Assembly: GCA_943737045.1 (NCBI GenBank)
Contig: CALSFV010000207.1
Span: 1,613,501 to 1,677,500 of the forward strand
DNA length: 64,000 nt
Reading direction: 5' to 3'
Source of the DNA: Parapristionchus giblindavisi
Lineage: Eukaryota; Nematoda; Chromadorea; Rhabditida; Diplogasteridae
Shown here: in pieces, positions 31,170 through 45,099 of the stretch
How the letters are laid out: each line of letters begins with the position of its first letter
Numbering within the stretch: position 1 is the first letter of the stretch
The notes under the pieces: model-generated
What the model was told of the DNA's origin: nothing
Database searches by the model: none
What the model saw: the letters and a program-made list of their open reading frames with translations, nothing else
Position numbers and translations under genes: made by a program

Positions 31170-34100
31170 TTATTGTGAAGATTTTCTCGACCGGGGTTTT
31201 TCGTCTTTCTTTGTTCGACGAGATGCTTCAGTGTCGTCTCTAGAGGAAGTTTCCTCAAGGGAAGGCCCGAAAACCACGCTCTTCTGAAATACACAAAATA
31301 TTTTCGAATCAAGTCTTTGAAAACTTTGATTAAAATACGAGTAAAAAATCAATTTGTTTAAATTAGATTTTGCGATTTTTTATTGATTTTTAATTTAGAT
31401 TTTATGAAGTAAAATAAATTTCACCTTCTTTTCTTTCTCTGCGTTAGTCGTGTTTTCATCTTCGAAAGAGGGCCGATCTTCCTAAAAATGAAACATTTTT
31501 TTACTGATTATCGGAGAATTGCAGCATGCCAAATTTGCAAATATGTGGCTCTTTGCATTGTACACACATTTTCGAGAGTCTTAAACTCGAGGGTCTTTTT
31601 CTTTACAGTCACAACCGTGATAATTTGAAACTCTCAGCTCTGGTAAGGCTCTCTCGCTTTCTTTGTTTACAAGAGAGTTTTTCCAGAGCGGAGAGTAAAA
31701 TTAACTCTGGTGTACCTTTAAACTATTACTAATTAGCGAAAACTTGAATTGAAATAATATTTTAACCTCTTGCGAAAGTCGGGTTTTATCAGCTAAAACT
31801 TTCTTTACCGCCTCAGCTACCGATAGTTCTTCCACTGAAATCAATAATGTCTCAATCAATCAATAGTCTTCTATAATACAATGGATTGATTTAGATATAT
31901 TGTAGCATAAACCTCTTCTCATATGTTTAGTAATTCTTCAAAAGTATCCAGTAATTGCAGCTATGCCGTCGCAACTTCTTGTTTTAATATTTAATTGTTT
32001 AAGAAAAATCATGTTCTCTTTTCTAAAAGTTTGCGCTAAATTTATTATTATTATTAAATATATTCTTATTACAGTACCCTCCTCCTCCGCAACGGAAGCC
32101 AGATGAGGATCTCTCGAGGGTGGCTGAGATGGACCTCGAGAAGACGGCTGACTTGCGCCTGATATCGTTTGATCATTTATAGTTGGTGACGGCATATCGT
32201 GGTCTCGTGATCTTGAAAGACATAACACCATTTGAACCTAAAAAGTCTCTCGCACGCAATGTACTCTCACTTGTATGGTTTTTAAAGAAATAGAGAACAC
32301 TGTGAGGAGAGACACACCTTTTTTAAAGAGAGCGTAACCTCTCTCTCAATGACCTCTTCATCGAGCTCACTATTTCTCTGTTCTCTAACAACGAGAGAGC
32401 GTAGAGCGTTGAAGAGACCGTTGACAAAGGTTTCAGTTCCTTTAAGGCACACCCCAACGTAATTCTTCGCTCTGGCAGCACTCTCTCGCTTTCTTTGTCT
32501 GCAAGAGAGCGTGGCCAGAGCGGAAAGACAAACAAGCTCGGGGTGTGCATTTAAGGCACAATATTTCAGGATTTTCTGGACTCCGCGGAGGGTAATATAG
32601 AACGGATAGAAACAATCAATAAAATGCTGATAACCTTCTCCACTCTTCTTGAGTATGCCTCTCGGCGTCATTGGTGGTGTGAATGAGTCACTGCTAGTTG
32701 TTGCACTTCTGAGAGTCGGGTCACTGCTGATGGTCACGGTAGGTCGACCAATCCTATAACACACAAATTAAAATATAAACAGGTCATAATAGACATACAA
32801 ATGAACTGATAGAATTGGGTATTAGTAAATCAAAAGCGGTTATTAACAGCGACGAGATTCACTGTTTCGGCCAATGGTGTTGGCCATGTTCAGTTGAATC
32901 AACAGTGAATTAGAGTACTAATAAAAGTATATTGTGATAGTTGTTTAGCATGCAAAAGAATAAAGTCATTCGTTGATCGACACTACCGTACTCTTTCTTG
33001 TCCGCCGTGGGCTCCTCAACTGTGGTCTGACTATTGTTCGATGTCTCGTCCTCCTCCTCGCCTGAAATGAAAGCTACCGTAATCGGGGAAATCGTCGCGA
33101 GACACACATATCGTCGGATGCCTTGAGGCGTCTACTTTGGCCAGCGACGGACGCTTGCTAGGCGTTGTAGTACCCGAATCTGAGGGTAGATCATGGATCG
33201 ATATATCGATTGATCAGTTTCTCGAAGCATACTTCAAACTTCTTTTGCAAAGTTAAAGCCATACCCGAGCTAATTCTACTCTCTGCTCTGACAATGCTCT
33301 TTGGAAGATAAAGAAAACGAGAGAGTGTGGCCAGAGCGGGCAGTTTCGAAATTTGCTCGTGGTGTACCTTTAAAGGAGAAAATATCGATTGTAAAGTGTA
33401 CCGTCTGAATCGTTGTCCATCGAGTCTTCTCTGATAGAATTCATGGGCACCGACATGCGACGACTATTCAACGCTGCAAAGGGATACAATCAATAAGAAG
33501 GTAGAGGTTCACTGTCTAGAAACTATGCCCGACACAGGGAATCTCGCCCCTACTAGTTAACACTTTTGCTGTTTCATGTCTTTTGTGAACTATTTCTATT
33601 TTAAGTGTTAATCAATAGATAATGCAAGTCGATAATTGTTGAGTATACTATCGATACTAATTATCGATCGATATCCGCTCACATTTGCCAAACATGCTCG
33701 AGTTACGACTGGCGCTGAACGGATCGCACACGGATATGTCGGACATGTCGCCATCGCCGAACTCTTTTTCTGAATTATTGATTAATTTCTAGAAATATTG
33801 ATTGATTTTTTACGAAAAAAATCAATAAATCCATGCTATTATACTGTAGTGCATTTCTCATCACCGGATTAGTAGTGACCTTTGCATTGCGCTACATGCT
33901 AGATATTGACTGCTATCATCAGTACTGCATGGTGGCTACAGTACCTCATAGAGGCTACATCAATCCTCTATACTACCTAACTACTGTTACCTGTACGATA
34001 ACGCCAATTCATCACTGAAGGAATTTCTGAAAATCGATTAATAATGGGACTAGATTAGGTTTGTTACGCATTTCTCCTGAGTTTGCTATAAATGCGACAG

Positions 34101-35686
34101 TACAGTCCCGCACGATCGCCCTCCCTAAAGACGGGCCGCCGCGACATGATTCATGTCGCCTCATGTCGCATCCTTCTAAAATATTTTTAAAATATTTCAT
34201 TAGCTGTGGTCATTGCATCATCAGATAAGATTAAGATCACCGTTGAAACGAATAAAATAGGTTAACTCTGAACAGAGTTATTGAAGGATCATGCCTGACG
34301 GGGTGCTGACCTTGCGAAAACGATTTTCTAGCAAATTTGTTTTAGAACGGTTTTTTCTCGTATTGGAAGTATTGTATTTGGAAGTATTGTAATTGTTTCG
34401 CAAAATACACGAGAAAATACAAAAGAAAATCCGCAGAAAGCGTCCAAAAACTTGTTCGTGAGAAAATCAATTTCGCAGGGTCAATGAAAAAGTGCGGGAA
34501 ATTCAAATTTGCAGGGATTACGGTAGCAACCCGTCAGCCATGATCCTAATAACTCTGTCAAGAGGTAACCATTTTATTCGTTTCAACGGTGATCTTAATC
34601 TTATCTGATGATGCAATGATCACAGCTAATGAAATGTTTTAAAAGTCTTTTAGAAGGATGCGACATGAGGCGACATGAATCATGTCGCGGCGGCCCCCCT
34701 TTAGGGAGGGCGATCGTGCGGGACAGTATTTATTTAATTTTGCTCTAAATGATTATCGACGCTCGGATGGAAATGCCATATAAGACATCACTCCAAAGTT
34801 GCAGTAATGCGACGTCGACTCTGTTCAAATGGTCAAGAAAGAATATCGCTACATATTAGGCCAAATATATGCAGCTTTACAATTAGTGAATCTGATTACT
34901 ATTAGTCAACCTGATTTACTACTAGTTAACCCACCACTGGCTCTTCTCAGCGCCGCTGCTCGAGCTCTCGTTGGCGTATTCGATCCACTGCCACAGACTG
35001 ACACTCCGGAAGGAACCACATGCGCTGTGAATCGAGAGTTTCGACGAGCTCTGTAACTTTGATCTTTGATCTTTGATCTTTAAGTTTTGATCTTTGACTT
35101 AGATACTAACGAGCTGAATTTCTTTTGCATCTTTGATCCGAATCCATTTGCGAATGAAGTCTTTCGGGATGGCATTTGTGAGGGCTGAAATGCGGCATGA
35201 TTATTGATTTTGTGATAATCGATTTTTAATCGATCTTACCGTCTCGTCGTTTTCCAACTTGGGCACAACCGTAACCATGTCGACTTGTTCGTCCTCGCGG
35301 GCAATACTGAAAAATTCTTACTTTTTGAGATTTTTTGTGGTTTTCAGACTCTTCAAATGCAAGAAGAATTGTGATGAAACCCAGTGCTGGGATTTTACGT
35401 TTACGAATTTTAAAGGGAGCGTTACCTCTCTCAATGCTCTCTACATTGCGTACACTATTGCTTTGCTCTCTAACAACGAGAAAGCATTGCGCGTCGAAGA
35501 GACCTTTGAGAGGGGGTTACGCTCCCTTTAGTTTTACGGTTTTATTTAACGAAAACATGAAAACGTACACAATATGAGCGACCGAGCCAACGAAAGCGTT
35601 GTACGGATCGCCGTCTTTCGGCGCCGTAGCCTCCGTGTACATGCCGCCGTTGTTGTTCTGAAGGAGATCATATTAGGTTTGTTTGT

Positions 35687-35722
<36 letters not shown>

Positions 35723-38700
35723 TATATATTCATAAGGATATAGCGTTAGAGACGATTTTAGAGGCAAGGTTCAGTCGCCTCGTTCTCGCACCCTTGTTAT
35801 CAACCGGCATCGTTTTGCATTATAATTATGATGATAATAATGATGATGACGGACAATAGTGGGTCCGTGCTATCTAGTTATGTTTAAATTACACCTCTCT
35901 GGACATACATGCGAGAATAATGAAAAATCCCCGACATTAGGAACGCCATGCTCATTCTTTTCCTCTCCGGCTTCAGGCAAATATCATAGATTAAAGATCA
36001 AATACTCACAACAAATCGATCAGGTATGAATTCGGGAATGACGTCATGCGTATCGTCTACGATCCATAATCCAATCTGGAAGGAACCAATCGATAATCAT
36101 ACCGTATGCTTTGAGTAATTGCCAAATAATAGAGTAACCATTGACAATAACATTAATCTAAAGAGATCCAATGAAAATAAGAAAAAAAATAGAAAAATTG
36201 GAACTTCTTTGATTTCTGGCCCAGCCCCCTCGTTCACCCCCCCCCTCCCCATTTCGATCTTTACGATCGAATGGAGGGGTCGTCCTCCTCACTGGGAGGA
36301 CGATGTCCACGGGGGCGAAATGCTCCCCGAGCTCTCCTCAAGATGGGAGAGCTCTGGACTGAACCGAAGAGAAGGAATCGAATGCTTTTATAGGGGGAAT
36401 GTGGTGATATGGAAATGAAATTGGATTAGGATGATTGAGTATGGGAAAGGAGGAGGCAAAACTCTCATTTCATCATTCTATCAATCTTGATGCGGTTAGT
36501 TTTACCACAACCGAGAAAAGGATCGGTTACTACGAGAAATGAATAATGAGTGATGAGGAATGGGAAATGACTAGAATTAATCAGTAATATCACCTGGGCC
36601 AGAAATCAAAGAAGTGCCGAAAAATTAAAGTGGGTATTATGGATAGACTTTGACTCTCCGCTCTGACAATGATATCTCGTTTTCTCTGTCTACGAGAGAG
36701 CATTGCCAGAGCGGAGAGCAAAACTAGGGGTGTGCCTTTGATCAAAATACTAACCGAAATATTTCGATCAATGAGATAATTGCACTCAAAGTGATCGTCG
36801 TCTTCTCCCATCGGATTCAGCAGAGACTCGGCCACCTACAAAGCTGTCAATTATTTGTCTTTGTGAATTTATGAGCTGCACCTAATTATATTATAGTCCC
36901 TAGATCAGTGTTGATCTTGTGCAAGTTTATCACATTTTAAACCCAAAGAAAAATCATTCTCCATGCAGCAAGATAATAAGAATCGGTATTCTTCATTAGA
37001 ATTGTTCGATTCAACTACGACATCATCAAATCATTGAGTAAAAGTTTTCACCAATCGATAATCAATCAATCAATAAATCAGCACGCCTCACCTTTGCCCA
37101 TCCTATGTAGAAGATGAACTGCAGCACGGTCATCAGAGGGAATATCAGATCGATCTGGAAACACATGACAAAACTTAAATAACATTTTTTGTAATTTTTA
37201 GAAAGACAAGTTCTTGAAAATTAGACGATTTTTTTCTTTTTCTTTACGAGAGAGTTTGAACAGTTCGGAGACTCTCAACCCAGTGCAAATACAATAGTAC
37301 ATAATCTAAAGTGGACATAAACTGGAATTACATGAACTAGTAGAACATAAACTAGTTTGTACATAAACTAATAGTACATAAACTAACAACTTAGTGCATA
37401 AACCTAGTACATAGACTGTAACTCACCGTACTTTTGTTGGCCGCTTCATCTCCGATGATGTACTGACGGGCGACGAGACAGAGGAGGAAGTAGACACGAA
37501 CGGCGCAGATGACGAGCTGGATTTATTGATTTTTTGTTGATTTTTTTTGCATTTTTGTGTATATTTATCGATTTATTATCGAAATAGCCAATTTATTATG
37601 GGGAATTTAAAAATTTTGCAATAGCGCTGATGTATTGCTGTTTTAGATTCGCCTTACGTCAATCGGCCGTAACGACGGAGAAGTCCAGGTAAACTTTTTT
37701 CTTACGTGTAAGTCTCCGTCGTTACGGCGGAGGTAACGGAGGAGGCGCTAATGCGCTAATGGCAAATGTAACACCGCATAAACGAAGGCAAGGCCTCTTG
37801 TACGACCTAAAAACCGGATTACCTTTAGTTTCCCTGAGTGAAAATTGATGTGATCTCCCTATTTCCCATAGTAATTCTATTTCGATAGTTCTTGTGTTCA
37901 CCAAAAATCAATTCCACCATTTCTATCTATTCGTCTCATTCATTCACACATTTTATTCGTTCTTTTCTGTTCCGTGTTTCCTTGAAAACGCATAAATATT
38001 ATAAGTGTACCTGAGGATAAGCGAGCGGCACTGGAACCCAGTCAAAGTTCTGCAGCACCGCCAACTGGGTGCGAAAGTTTTTCAATTCCTGAAATTGGAT
38101 GAATCGGTATTGTGCAATCCCCCCCCCCAACCACGATGATGTTAAAGCAACATCATGCTTTTTTTCCACTTTCACCTCTCATTATTTAGAGTTTACGTAA
38201 AGATAAATAAAGGAAAACAAAGACAAATAAATTAATTGATTAAATAAATAAATAAAAGTTAAAGTAACGAAAAGATGAATAATAAATAGATAATTATAAT
38301 AAATAAAGATGATATTTATGATATTACCAGCAGAACGCCTTGCAGGTAGTTATCACCATTGAGTCGTCCCGTCTCGCGAGCCTTCATGCAGCAAGCGCCC
38401 GCCCAATTGATCGGAATCTAGACCAGTTTAATTTAATCAATTTAATTTAAATAAATGTGAACACAAGTTATAGATAAAAAGCGTGAGTTATGTTGAGGCT
38501 AGGGGGACCGGAGAGAGTGAAAGAGTTACTATTGTAATATTTAATATTGGAATACGTTTAATTCAAATTTTCAAAGTAACCTAGAATTCAGCAAAATTAT
38601 TAAAGGTACGCAGCGAGACGATTTTACGCACCGCTCTGGCAACGCTCTCTCGTTGAGAAAGAAAGCGAGAGAGCACTGCCGGAGCGGAGAGTGTCAAATT

Positions 38701-41700
38701 AGCTCGGGTGTGATGTTAATATTATATTACATATGCACATAGGTTTTTTTTTTTTTTTTTTTTTTTTTAAGAACAAATCAACAAAAGGTATAAAATAAAG
38801 TTGCATGTAAGCATTGCGTAAAACATACAACAAAACTTACACTTTTTGTCGAAACTTACAAAATATTTGTTGAATTCGATCTCCACACTGTCCAGAATGA
38901 CCAATTCGTGCTCCTCTAGGAAGCCTTAAATGCATATTTCGAGCTAATTTGAAACTCTCCGCTCTGTCCACACTCTCTCGCTTTCTTTGTCTGCTAGAGA
39001 ATGTTGCCAGAGTAGCGAGTTTCGAATTAGCGCAGGGTCTGCCTTTAAAAAATACAGTTCTAATTTATATTTATGAACTTGCACTATCATTGCGACGCTT
39101 TTCGTGATAATTTTCAATTTATATTGAATCAATATCGATTGATACTGACTCACACCAAAAATAATGTGCTCACTTATAAAGAATTAATATAAAAATAGAA
39201 AACAAATATTTTTTTTAAATTTGAATATCTCTTCTTATTGTTAGAAGTGTTCTCACCTGCTTGTATGATTGCGTCCATATTGGGAAATCTCTTTCGCACT
39301 TTCAGTGAGATGTCACGGAACACCAATATCTAAACGATATCTGATGTATTTACTTATTTATTTATCTATCTATCGTACGTTTCTATTTTTGTCTATTTTC
39401 GTCATGAAAGAACAGTTCAATTCGCTCAATCAAAGTGCAATTAACTTTATTTATTAATGTTATATGTTATTATCACTAAGATACGTAGTTACCACATGAA
39501 ATACTAGGGAATGGTTTTTGTGATGGTTGAAATTACGGTTAGTGACCTACATAGCGATAATCAGCATGGTCGACTTAGTAATAAACAACTTTCAAAAGTT
39601 GCGATTTATCGATTTTTTTTAACGAAAGCCCTCGCATATCCGCCGCACGAAAGACAGCCAAAAAGGTGCATTTTTTGTGTTCTTCCACTTTTTGCACATG
39701 AGTTCGATTCCCCCAACAGCATTTTATGTCTGCATGGTAGTTCCAGCAAAAAAATTGCTGTTTCAATGGAAATCAAGTTAAAAAAAATCTTTTTTGGCTG
39801 TCTTTCGTGCGGCGGATATGCGACGGGTTTCGTTCAAAAATCGATAAATCGCAACTTTAGAAAGTTGATTCTTACTAAGTCGACCTTGCTGATTATCGCT
39901 ATGTAGGTCACTAACCGTAATTTCAACCATCACAAAAACCATTCCTTAGTTAGCGACTAATCAATCATTTAGTGGCTACCATTCCCTCTCAAATGGTTAT
40001 GTGCTTGACAAAGGTAACATTCTATGGTATGATTCTTCACATCGAATTAGACAACCGAGTGCATGATCTTTGGAGTTTCCGCTCAGATCACTTAAAGCCA
40101 CACCCCAAGCTAATTTTACTCTCCGCATTGGCAATGCTCTCTCATAAACAAAGAAAGCGAGAGAGTGTGGCCAGAGCGGAGAGTTTCAAATTAGCTTGGG
40201 GTGTCGCTTTAACACACCGCAAAGCTAATTTGACCCTCTGCTCTGGCCACACTCTCTTCATTATTTCATATTATCGTATTTTTTTGTAAACGATATGTCA
40301 ATACTCATACCTGAGCAAGGCACAGATACCGAACGATAGCCCTTCGCATCAGCCTATCATTCTCTTCCTTTTGCCGGAACAGGCACGCTACAGACAGGGC
40401 AAGACTGAAAGGAAACTTTGATCTTTGATCTTTAATCTTTGATCGTTGTACTTAGTATTTTGATTTTTGTACTTTGATCTTTGGTCTTTGGCCTTCATCG
40501 TACTATTATTTGTCCATAACTCGCTGAGTCAATGCCTATCACCTTGTCGATCTCGACAGTTTTCTCCCTCAAAATATCGGGTGAATGTGGAACGAGAAAA
40601 AAAGGCACCCGATCGATATCTGTTTTATTAATTGGCACAAGTTTTTGGGTATTTTTACTGCACGTCGTAACTGCTTTTTATAGAAACACCCCGAGCAAAT
40701 TTTGCTATGTACTCTGACAACGCTCTCTCGCAGACAAGGAAAGCGAGAGAGTATAGCCATAGTGGAGGGTTCAAATAAGATAGGTGTGTGCCTTTAATAG
40801 TGAATATGCCATTATAGGAGGTATAAAGCAGCATTATATACCTTGGCAGGGATAAGGCATAAGTGCATGCAGGCATAAGTGGCCAAACAGCGAACACCCG
40901 CAAGACTTTACCTAATGCTGAACAATTTCAGTATGTTCTGTACGAAGTGCGCATGAGTTGTGTCAATTTCAAACTTATTTTTCATATTTCTTATTGTTCC
41001 TTGTTTTGGCCCAATTGGGCGTGTAATCGCATCAACTTATTAGCCGCTATCGCAATGAATTCAGCCATTTTTCCACTTCCAATATAACATGCAACGAGGA
41101 TCTCTGATCCATGAAGTATTTGTAATATAAATATTTTAAAGAGGGGGGAATTTTAACATTTAATCAATTTCTTCATGCTAAACCTCATGAACAGTTTTCG
41201 TATTTGGGAAAAGCGAAAGATCTAAAAGAACTATCTTTCCATCGCTCAATGCTGTTTCATCGAAGAAGTTAATGGTGTTTGATCTAGGGCAAAACCGTTA
41301 AGAACGTATACACTTCCTCCAATAGATCGTATAGATCATTGGTTTGCGTTTGGTTCCGCAAAAATGCACGCGCTTATATGCAGTGAGAGAAAAAGTCTGA
41401 AAACGCGGTTTTCCGGAATTTTAATTTTGCTTGTGTAACTTTTGAACATGCATTTGGAAAAAAAACTAAATAGTGTTTGATCAGGGAAAGAAACCGGTGA
41501 GAAAGGTAAATCATCTTTCAATAGATTTCATAGATCATTGGATTGGTTCCGCAAAATGCGCGCGCTGAGAGCTATCGCTCACAAGATCAGCTACCACTTG
41601 CGAACATGCGCATTAATCATCGTTAATTCGTTAGCGATAAATCTCGAAATAGTGTGTAAGGTGAACCCAGTGAAAGTGTTTAGATTGAACGGTAGTGGCT

Positions 41701-44200
41701 CTCTGGTGGGTGCTAGTGAACCCATAATTCCTTGGTATCGGAACATAATCGAGAAGCCAACAAGGAACTAAAAATGAAGATTTTTAGATAAACACTCGAG
41801 AGAGCAATGTGATTTTCAAAAAAAAAACGAACTTTTCAATGAATCCCATGTTCAGGAAGACTTGCCGCCAGCGATCCACCACCATGGATACGAAGAAACC
41901 TGTTGATAAATCGATAAATCATCAGAATGAATCAATAATTATTCAAAATTAATCAATATTTTAGCTGAAACAATCTATAAATCGGCAAAATCTATCAATA
42001 AATCGATAAATAAAGTATGACCTAGCAGGAAATTCAAGGGAATCCAATCGATTCTCGCCCGAAGATGACCGCTAACCTTTTCGAACGTTCTGAATCAATA
42101 TTTTTTTCAAATTATTGTTTATTTTATTTATATATAAAGTTTAAAAAATAAAGACATTTATTACGGTGTTTTGGCCACTATTATGTTTGGTGAATACACC
42201 GATAAAAGATTTCAATGGAGTATGAAAATAATCGAAAATCTTTTCCAACACTTACAACTACAACTCAAAATACAACTTGTTAGATACAAAAATATGCAAA
42301 TCTTTAGTTCTTGTTTTTTTTGTCATGTGTATCACTTTTCCAATAAACATCAATCTTAAACAAATCGATAACCTCTGCTGATCCGGCGACAGAATCCACT
42401 CTGATCGATAAATCAAGAATACGATGTAGTAGCCGAACAGCCATACCAACAGCTCCTTCCAAACGGCTTTCCACACAGATCCTGCAACGAGGATTACAGT
42501 AGAATTTAAATAATCGATATTTTCAAGGAATATTGTTTTATCATCAAAGAATATTGCTAATTGTCATCCTTTTATCGTCCTGTTCTCAGTGCTCCCCCAA
42601 TTGATCCATATTACTCGTATCAAAATATAATATATAATATATACTATATTTTGATGTTCTTTTTGCCCGCTCATTGAGTATATGCGCAATGGCAATTGGT
42701 GATCCAATCTCATAAAAAAACTGTTCCAACACAGCCCATTTTTAACATCTCCCTTTCTTTCTCTCTTTCTAATCTTATCACGTGTTTCTTACTCATAGGA
42801 TACTCGATACAAAGAGCTAAGCACTTTAACCATGGTGTAGATGTTTTATGTTCAATTTTTCGATTCAATGACCGCTATCAAGCACATAGCCGTTTGGGAG
42901 GGAATGTTTGCCACTAAACTATTGATTTGTCTGGCCGTGTTTTATGTTACATCCAAAAAAACCGCTCAAAAGGTAAGTGAACTTTAAAGGCTCCTGTTCT
43001 GCCACAGTTTCGTTGGTGTTCAATGCCTATGATTTTAGCGAATTATTTAACCGAAATGGGTGTACTTTGGACGGAAACATGTCTGTTTTCCCAGAAATAA
43101 TAGTACTTGCTGTAATTAATTGGCTCCAATTCGGAATTCGGTAACGCTTTGGATTCAGGGAAGATAAATAAGAAGAACTGAAAACACTCCCGACGCGACC
43201 CTACAGAGATAGTGCAGATCGAATAATATTAGTAAGTATTGCGATAATCAACAGAACAGAACAGAATTTATCATTTACCTTACATTTACATTACATTTAT
43301 CATAGGTCGCATACTTGCGCTGATCAAGGTTCAAGTTGGCAAATCTTTATCAGTTAGGCTCCACCAAAGTTCTAAAATGCTTTTCATGATAACGTTTTTC
43401 CATCTATCTCTTCCTTTTCCTCGGTTGTGCATTACTATGACGATGTTTAAAAATAGGACCAGGGCCGAAACACTGGAACGAATGTATTATACAATAGTCG
43501 TTGAATAATTTCTCTTAGAATACAACCAACTTCAAAAACGTTCCCTTATTACTTTACCTCTAATAGAGTTAGTGCCGAAATGGTGCTTAATGTGTAGTTA
43601 GCTCTGTGACAGAGCATTATTCGCGCACTTGACCTCAGTGTATAACGAACATAATGACGCACGAATTATAGTGACACATCAAGTTTATCCGATCTGGCCA
43701 CACTTTTTTGCTTTCCTGATCTGCCGATGAGTATGGCCAGATCGAGATCTTAAATTGCCTGAGGATAGTCTTCATTTTAGATGTTCTTTTCTTTTCGCAA
43801 CTTTTGAACACATAATATGACAAACGAAAGGCGTCTCCATTCTCAATAAATTAGAGGGATATTTGCATGACTTGTAAATTCATTATTTGCTCTTTCAATA
43901 GTCTAGTATATAGAGGAGGGATGAAATACAATCACAGGAAAAATATTTTTGCAACCTTTGAAACCCTAACACATACTCCCTTTTCAGAGATCAAGTGTTT
44001 GACCAGACTATCTAGGGTTGGAAACATTTAAATATCTGCGAGATTTTATTGTATAATCAAAAAACAATGACAATAGGGTGAACGGCTCGATGTAAAATAA
44101 ATCAATAAATAGCTCCTACAGTACCTTTCCATCGAAAGAGCAATCGGAGCGCGGAAAATATTGAATTTCTCGACACGTCGATGTTATATGACACGGTCAT
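31170..44200 (-). CDS. Bestrophin-family anion channel with long C-terminal tail (bestrophin 2)
   Basis: Twenty-six exons: 44200-44125, 42481-42373, 42089-42022, 41899-41833, 40404-40311, 39329-39257, 38924-38860, 38417-38328, 38088-38011, 37516-37427, 37154-37092, 36836-36756, 36075-36010, 35657-35569, 35306-35240, 35184-35111, 35050-34911, 33769-33683, 33473-33402, 33061-32992, 32753-32635, 32299-32271, 32237-32078, 31834-31767, 31481-31425, 31283-31170; 721 aa, in frame. Core: [26 protein letters not shown], neck IPLNFLLGF (I78/F82/F86), [54 protein letters not shown] (302-308). The ~380-residue tail is acidic and Ser/Thr-rich ([20 protein letters not shown]) with likely phosphosites and a basic end ([16 protein letters not shown]). 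The 29-nt exon 22 and its neighbours are the least certain. ATTACAG one base before the ATG is a likely trans-splice site. Confidence 0.88.
34103..34726. mobile_element. Tc1/mariner-like MITE, copy 1 (family H)
   Basis: Ends CAGTCCCGCACGATCGCCCT and inverse, flanked by TA on both sides, with about 200-bp mirrored arms including GATGCAATGATCACAGCTAA. In intron 17 of bestrophin 2. A second copy is at 53073-53746. Confidence 0.75.
37640..38005 (+). repeat. GC hairpin followed by LINE 3' end
   Basis: 37665-37745 contains GTAACGACGGAGA mirrored as TCTCCGTCGTTAC. 37795-38005 is the + strand copy of the 3' end of the LINE at 45100 (CGACCTAAAAACCGGATTAC through CTTGAAAACGCATAAATATT). In intron 9 of bestrophin 2. 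Confidence 0.6.
39509..39942. mobile_element. Fold-back MITE, 434 bp
   Basis: AATGGTTTTTGTGATGGTTG at the left is mirrored at the right end; arms of about 160 bp include GCCGCACGAAAGACAGCC and its inverse, spacer about 100 bp. In intron 5 of bestrophin 2. Confidence 0.75.
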
Positions 44201-44210
44201 GCTGTAATGA

Positions 44211-44345
44211 GGCACTGAGAACCGATGAATAATAACCGACTGGATGATAACCGTTTGCATATGAGAGACAAGCGCTAATGAATAGACAAAGTGTGCAAAT
44301 GGTTATCATCCAGTCGGTTATTATTCATCGGTTCTCATTCGACAT
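44211..44345. mobile_element. Family F hairpin at the bestrophin 2 start
   Basis: Second copy of the element at 11318. It begins about 11 bp upstream of the initiator ATG, so any promoter of this gene must lie in or beyond the hairpin. Confidence 0.7.
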
Positions 44346-45099
44346 AGTGCCTGTAATGAGAGTGACTGAGTGGGCGCCGGCAACATAGTAACTTAGATTT
44401 ATTGCTGGTGAATGATGAAAATGCGCGATAGGCGCAGCGAATCAAGGAACGTAAAGATGTACCTAACAATGAAGAGCGAAAGGAAGGGAAAAAGCGAAAA
44501 TTTCGCCTTGAAAAGGATGTAAGATAACGAGGTCGTTACGTACACGATCGCGATCTATGGTTTAGGAAGTATTAGGCGATCTCAAAAGATCAAAGATCAA
44601 GGATCAAAGATCAACCGAAAAGATGGCGATCTCGACTAGACGGTGGGAAATAATCGCCGACAAATCTCTCGCAAATGTTCACCGTATTTGTCTGCTGCCT
44701 TATTTGTCTCTCCGCGATTGCCACGCTCTCTCGTCCACCTTCCTTTGTCGTCGGCCGGTCTCTCACTTCCGCATTATCTCTAATCATACACGATGCATCT
44801 CTGTGCCTCTTCGTCTACCGTACTCTCTAGACAGATACTCGACCAGATTGATTAACTACGTGATAAACCGATAGTTATAGCGCGTTTTATGCTTATGTAC
44901 TATCGACTTGAATTGGCCTTGAATGGCCTTGCAGTGGTCATCCGCAGGACTTCGTGTACCTTGAATAACGGGTTGTACCTTTACCTTTTTTTATTATCGA
45001 CGATCAAATATCGGAGTTGTGCCTTCAAATTTTATGGAAACATTTAAATTTTATAATATAACAAATAAATAAATAAATAAATTATAAATAATAAATATT
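44346..45099. other. Upstream region of bestrophin 2
   Basis: Contains a GATCAAA minisatellite (44585-44612) and, at 44905-44995, the dispersed GGCCTTGCAGTGGTC...CTTGAATAACGGG repeat. No further exon recognised. Confidence 0.4.

Noticed and set aside
32282..32764. Single 160-codon minus-strand exon
   Set aside because: It reads from a real bestrophin exon through an intron that contains MITE A and MITE B; the donor at 32634 is required for the tail to continue.
24908..44200. Bestrophin pair as an operon
   Set aside because: The 776-bp gap and separate complete N-termini argue for independent transcription; only cDNA with SL2-type leaders would change this.
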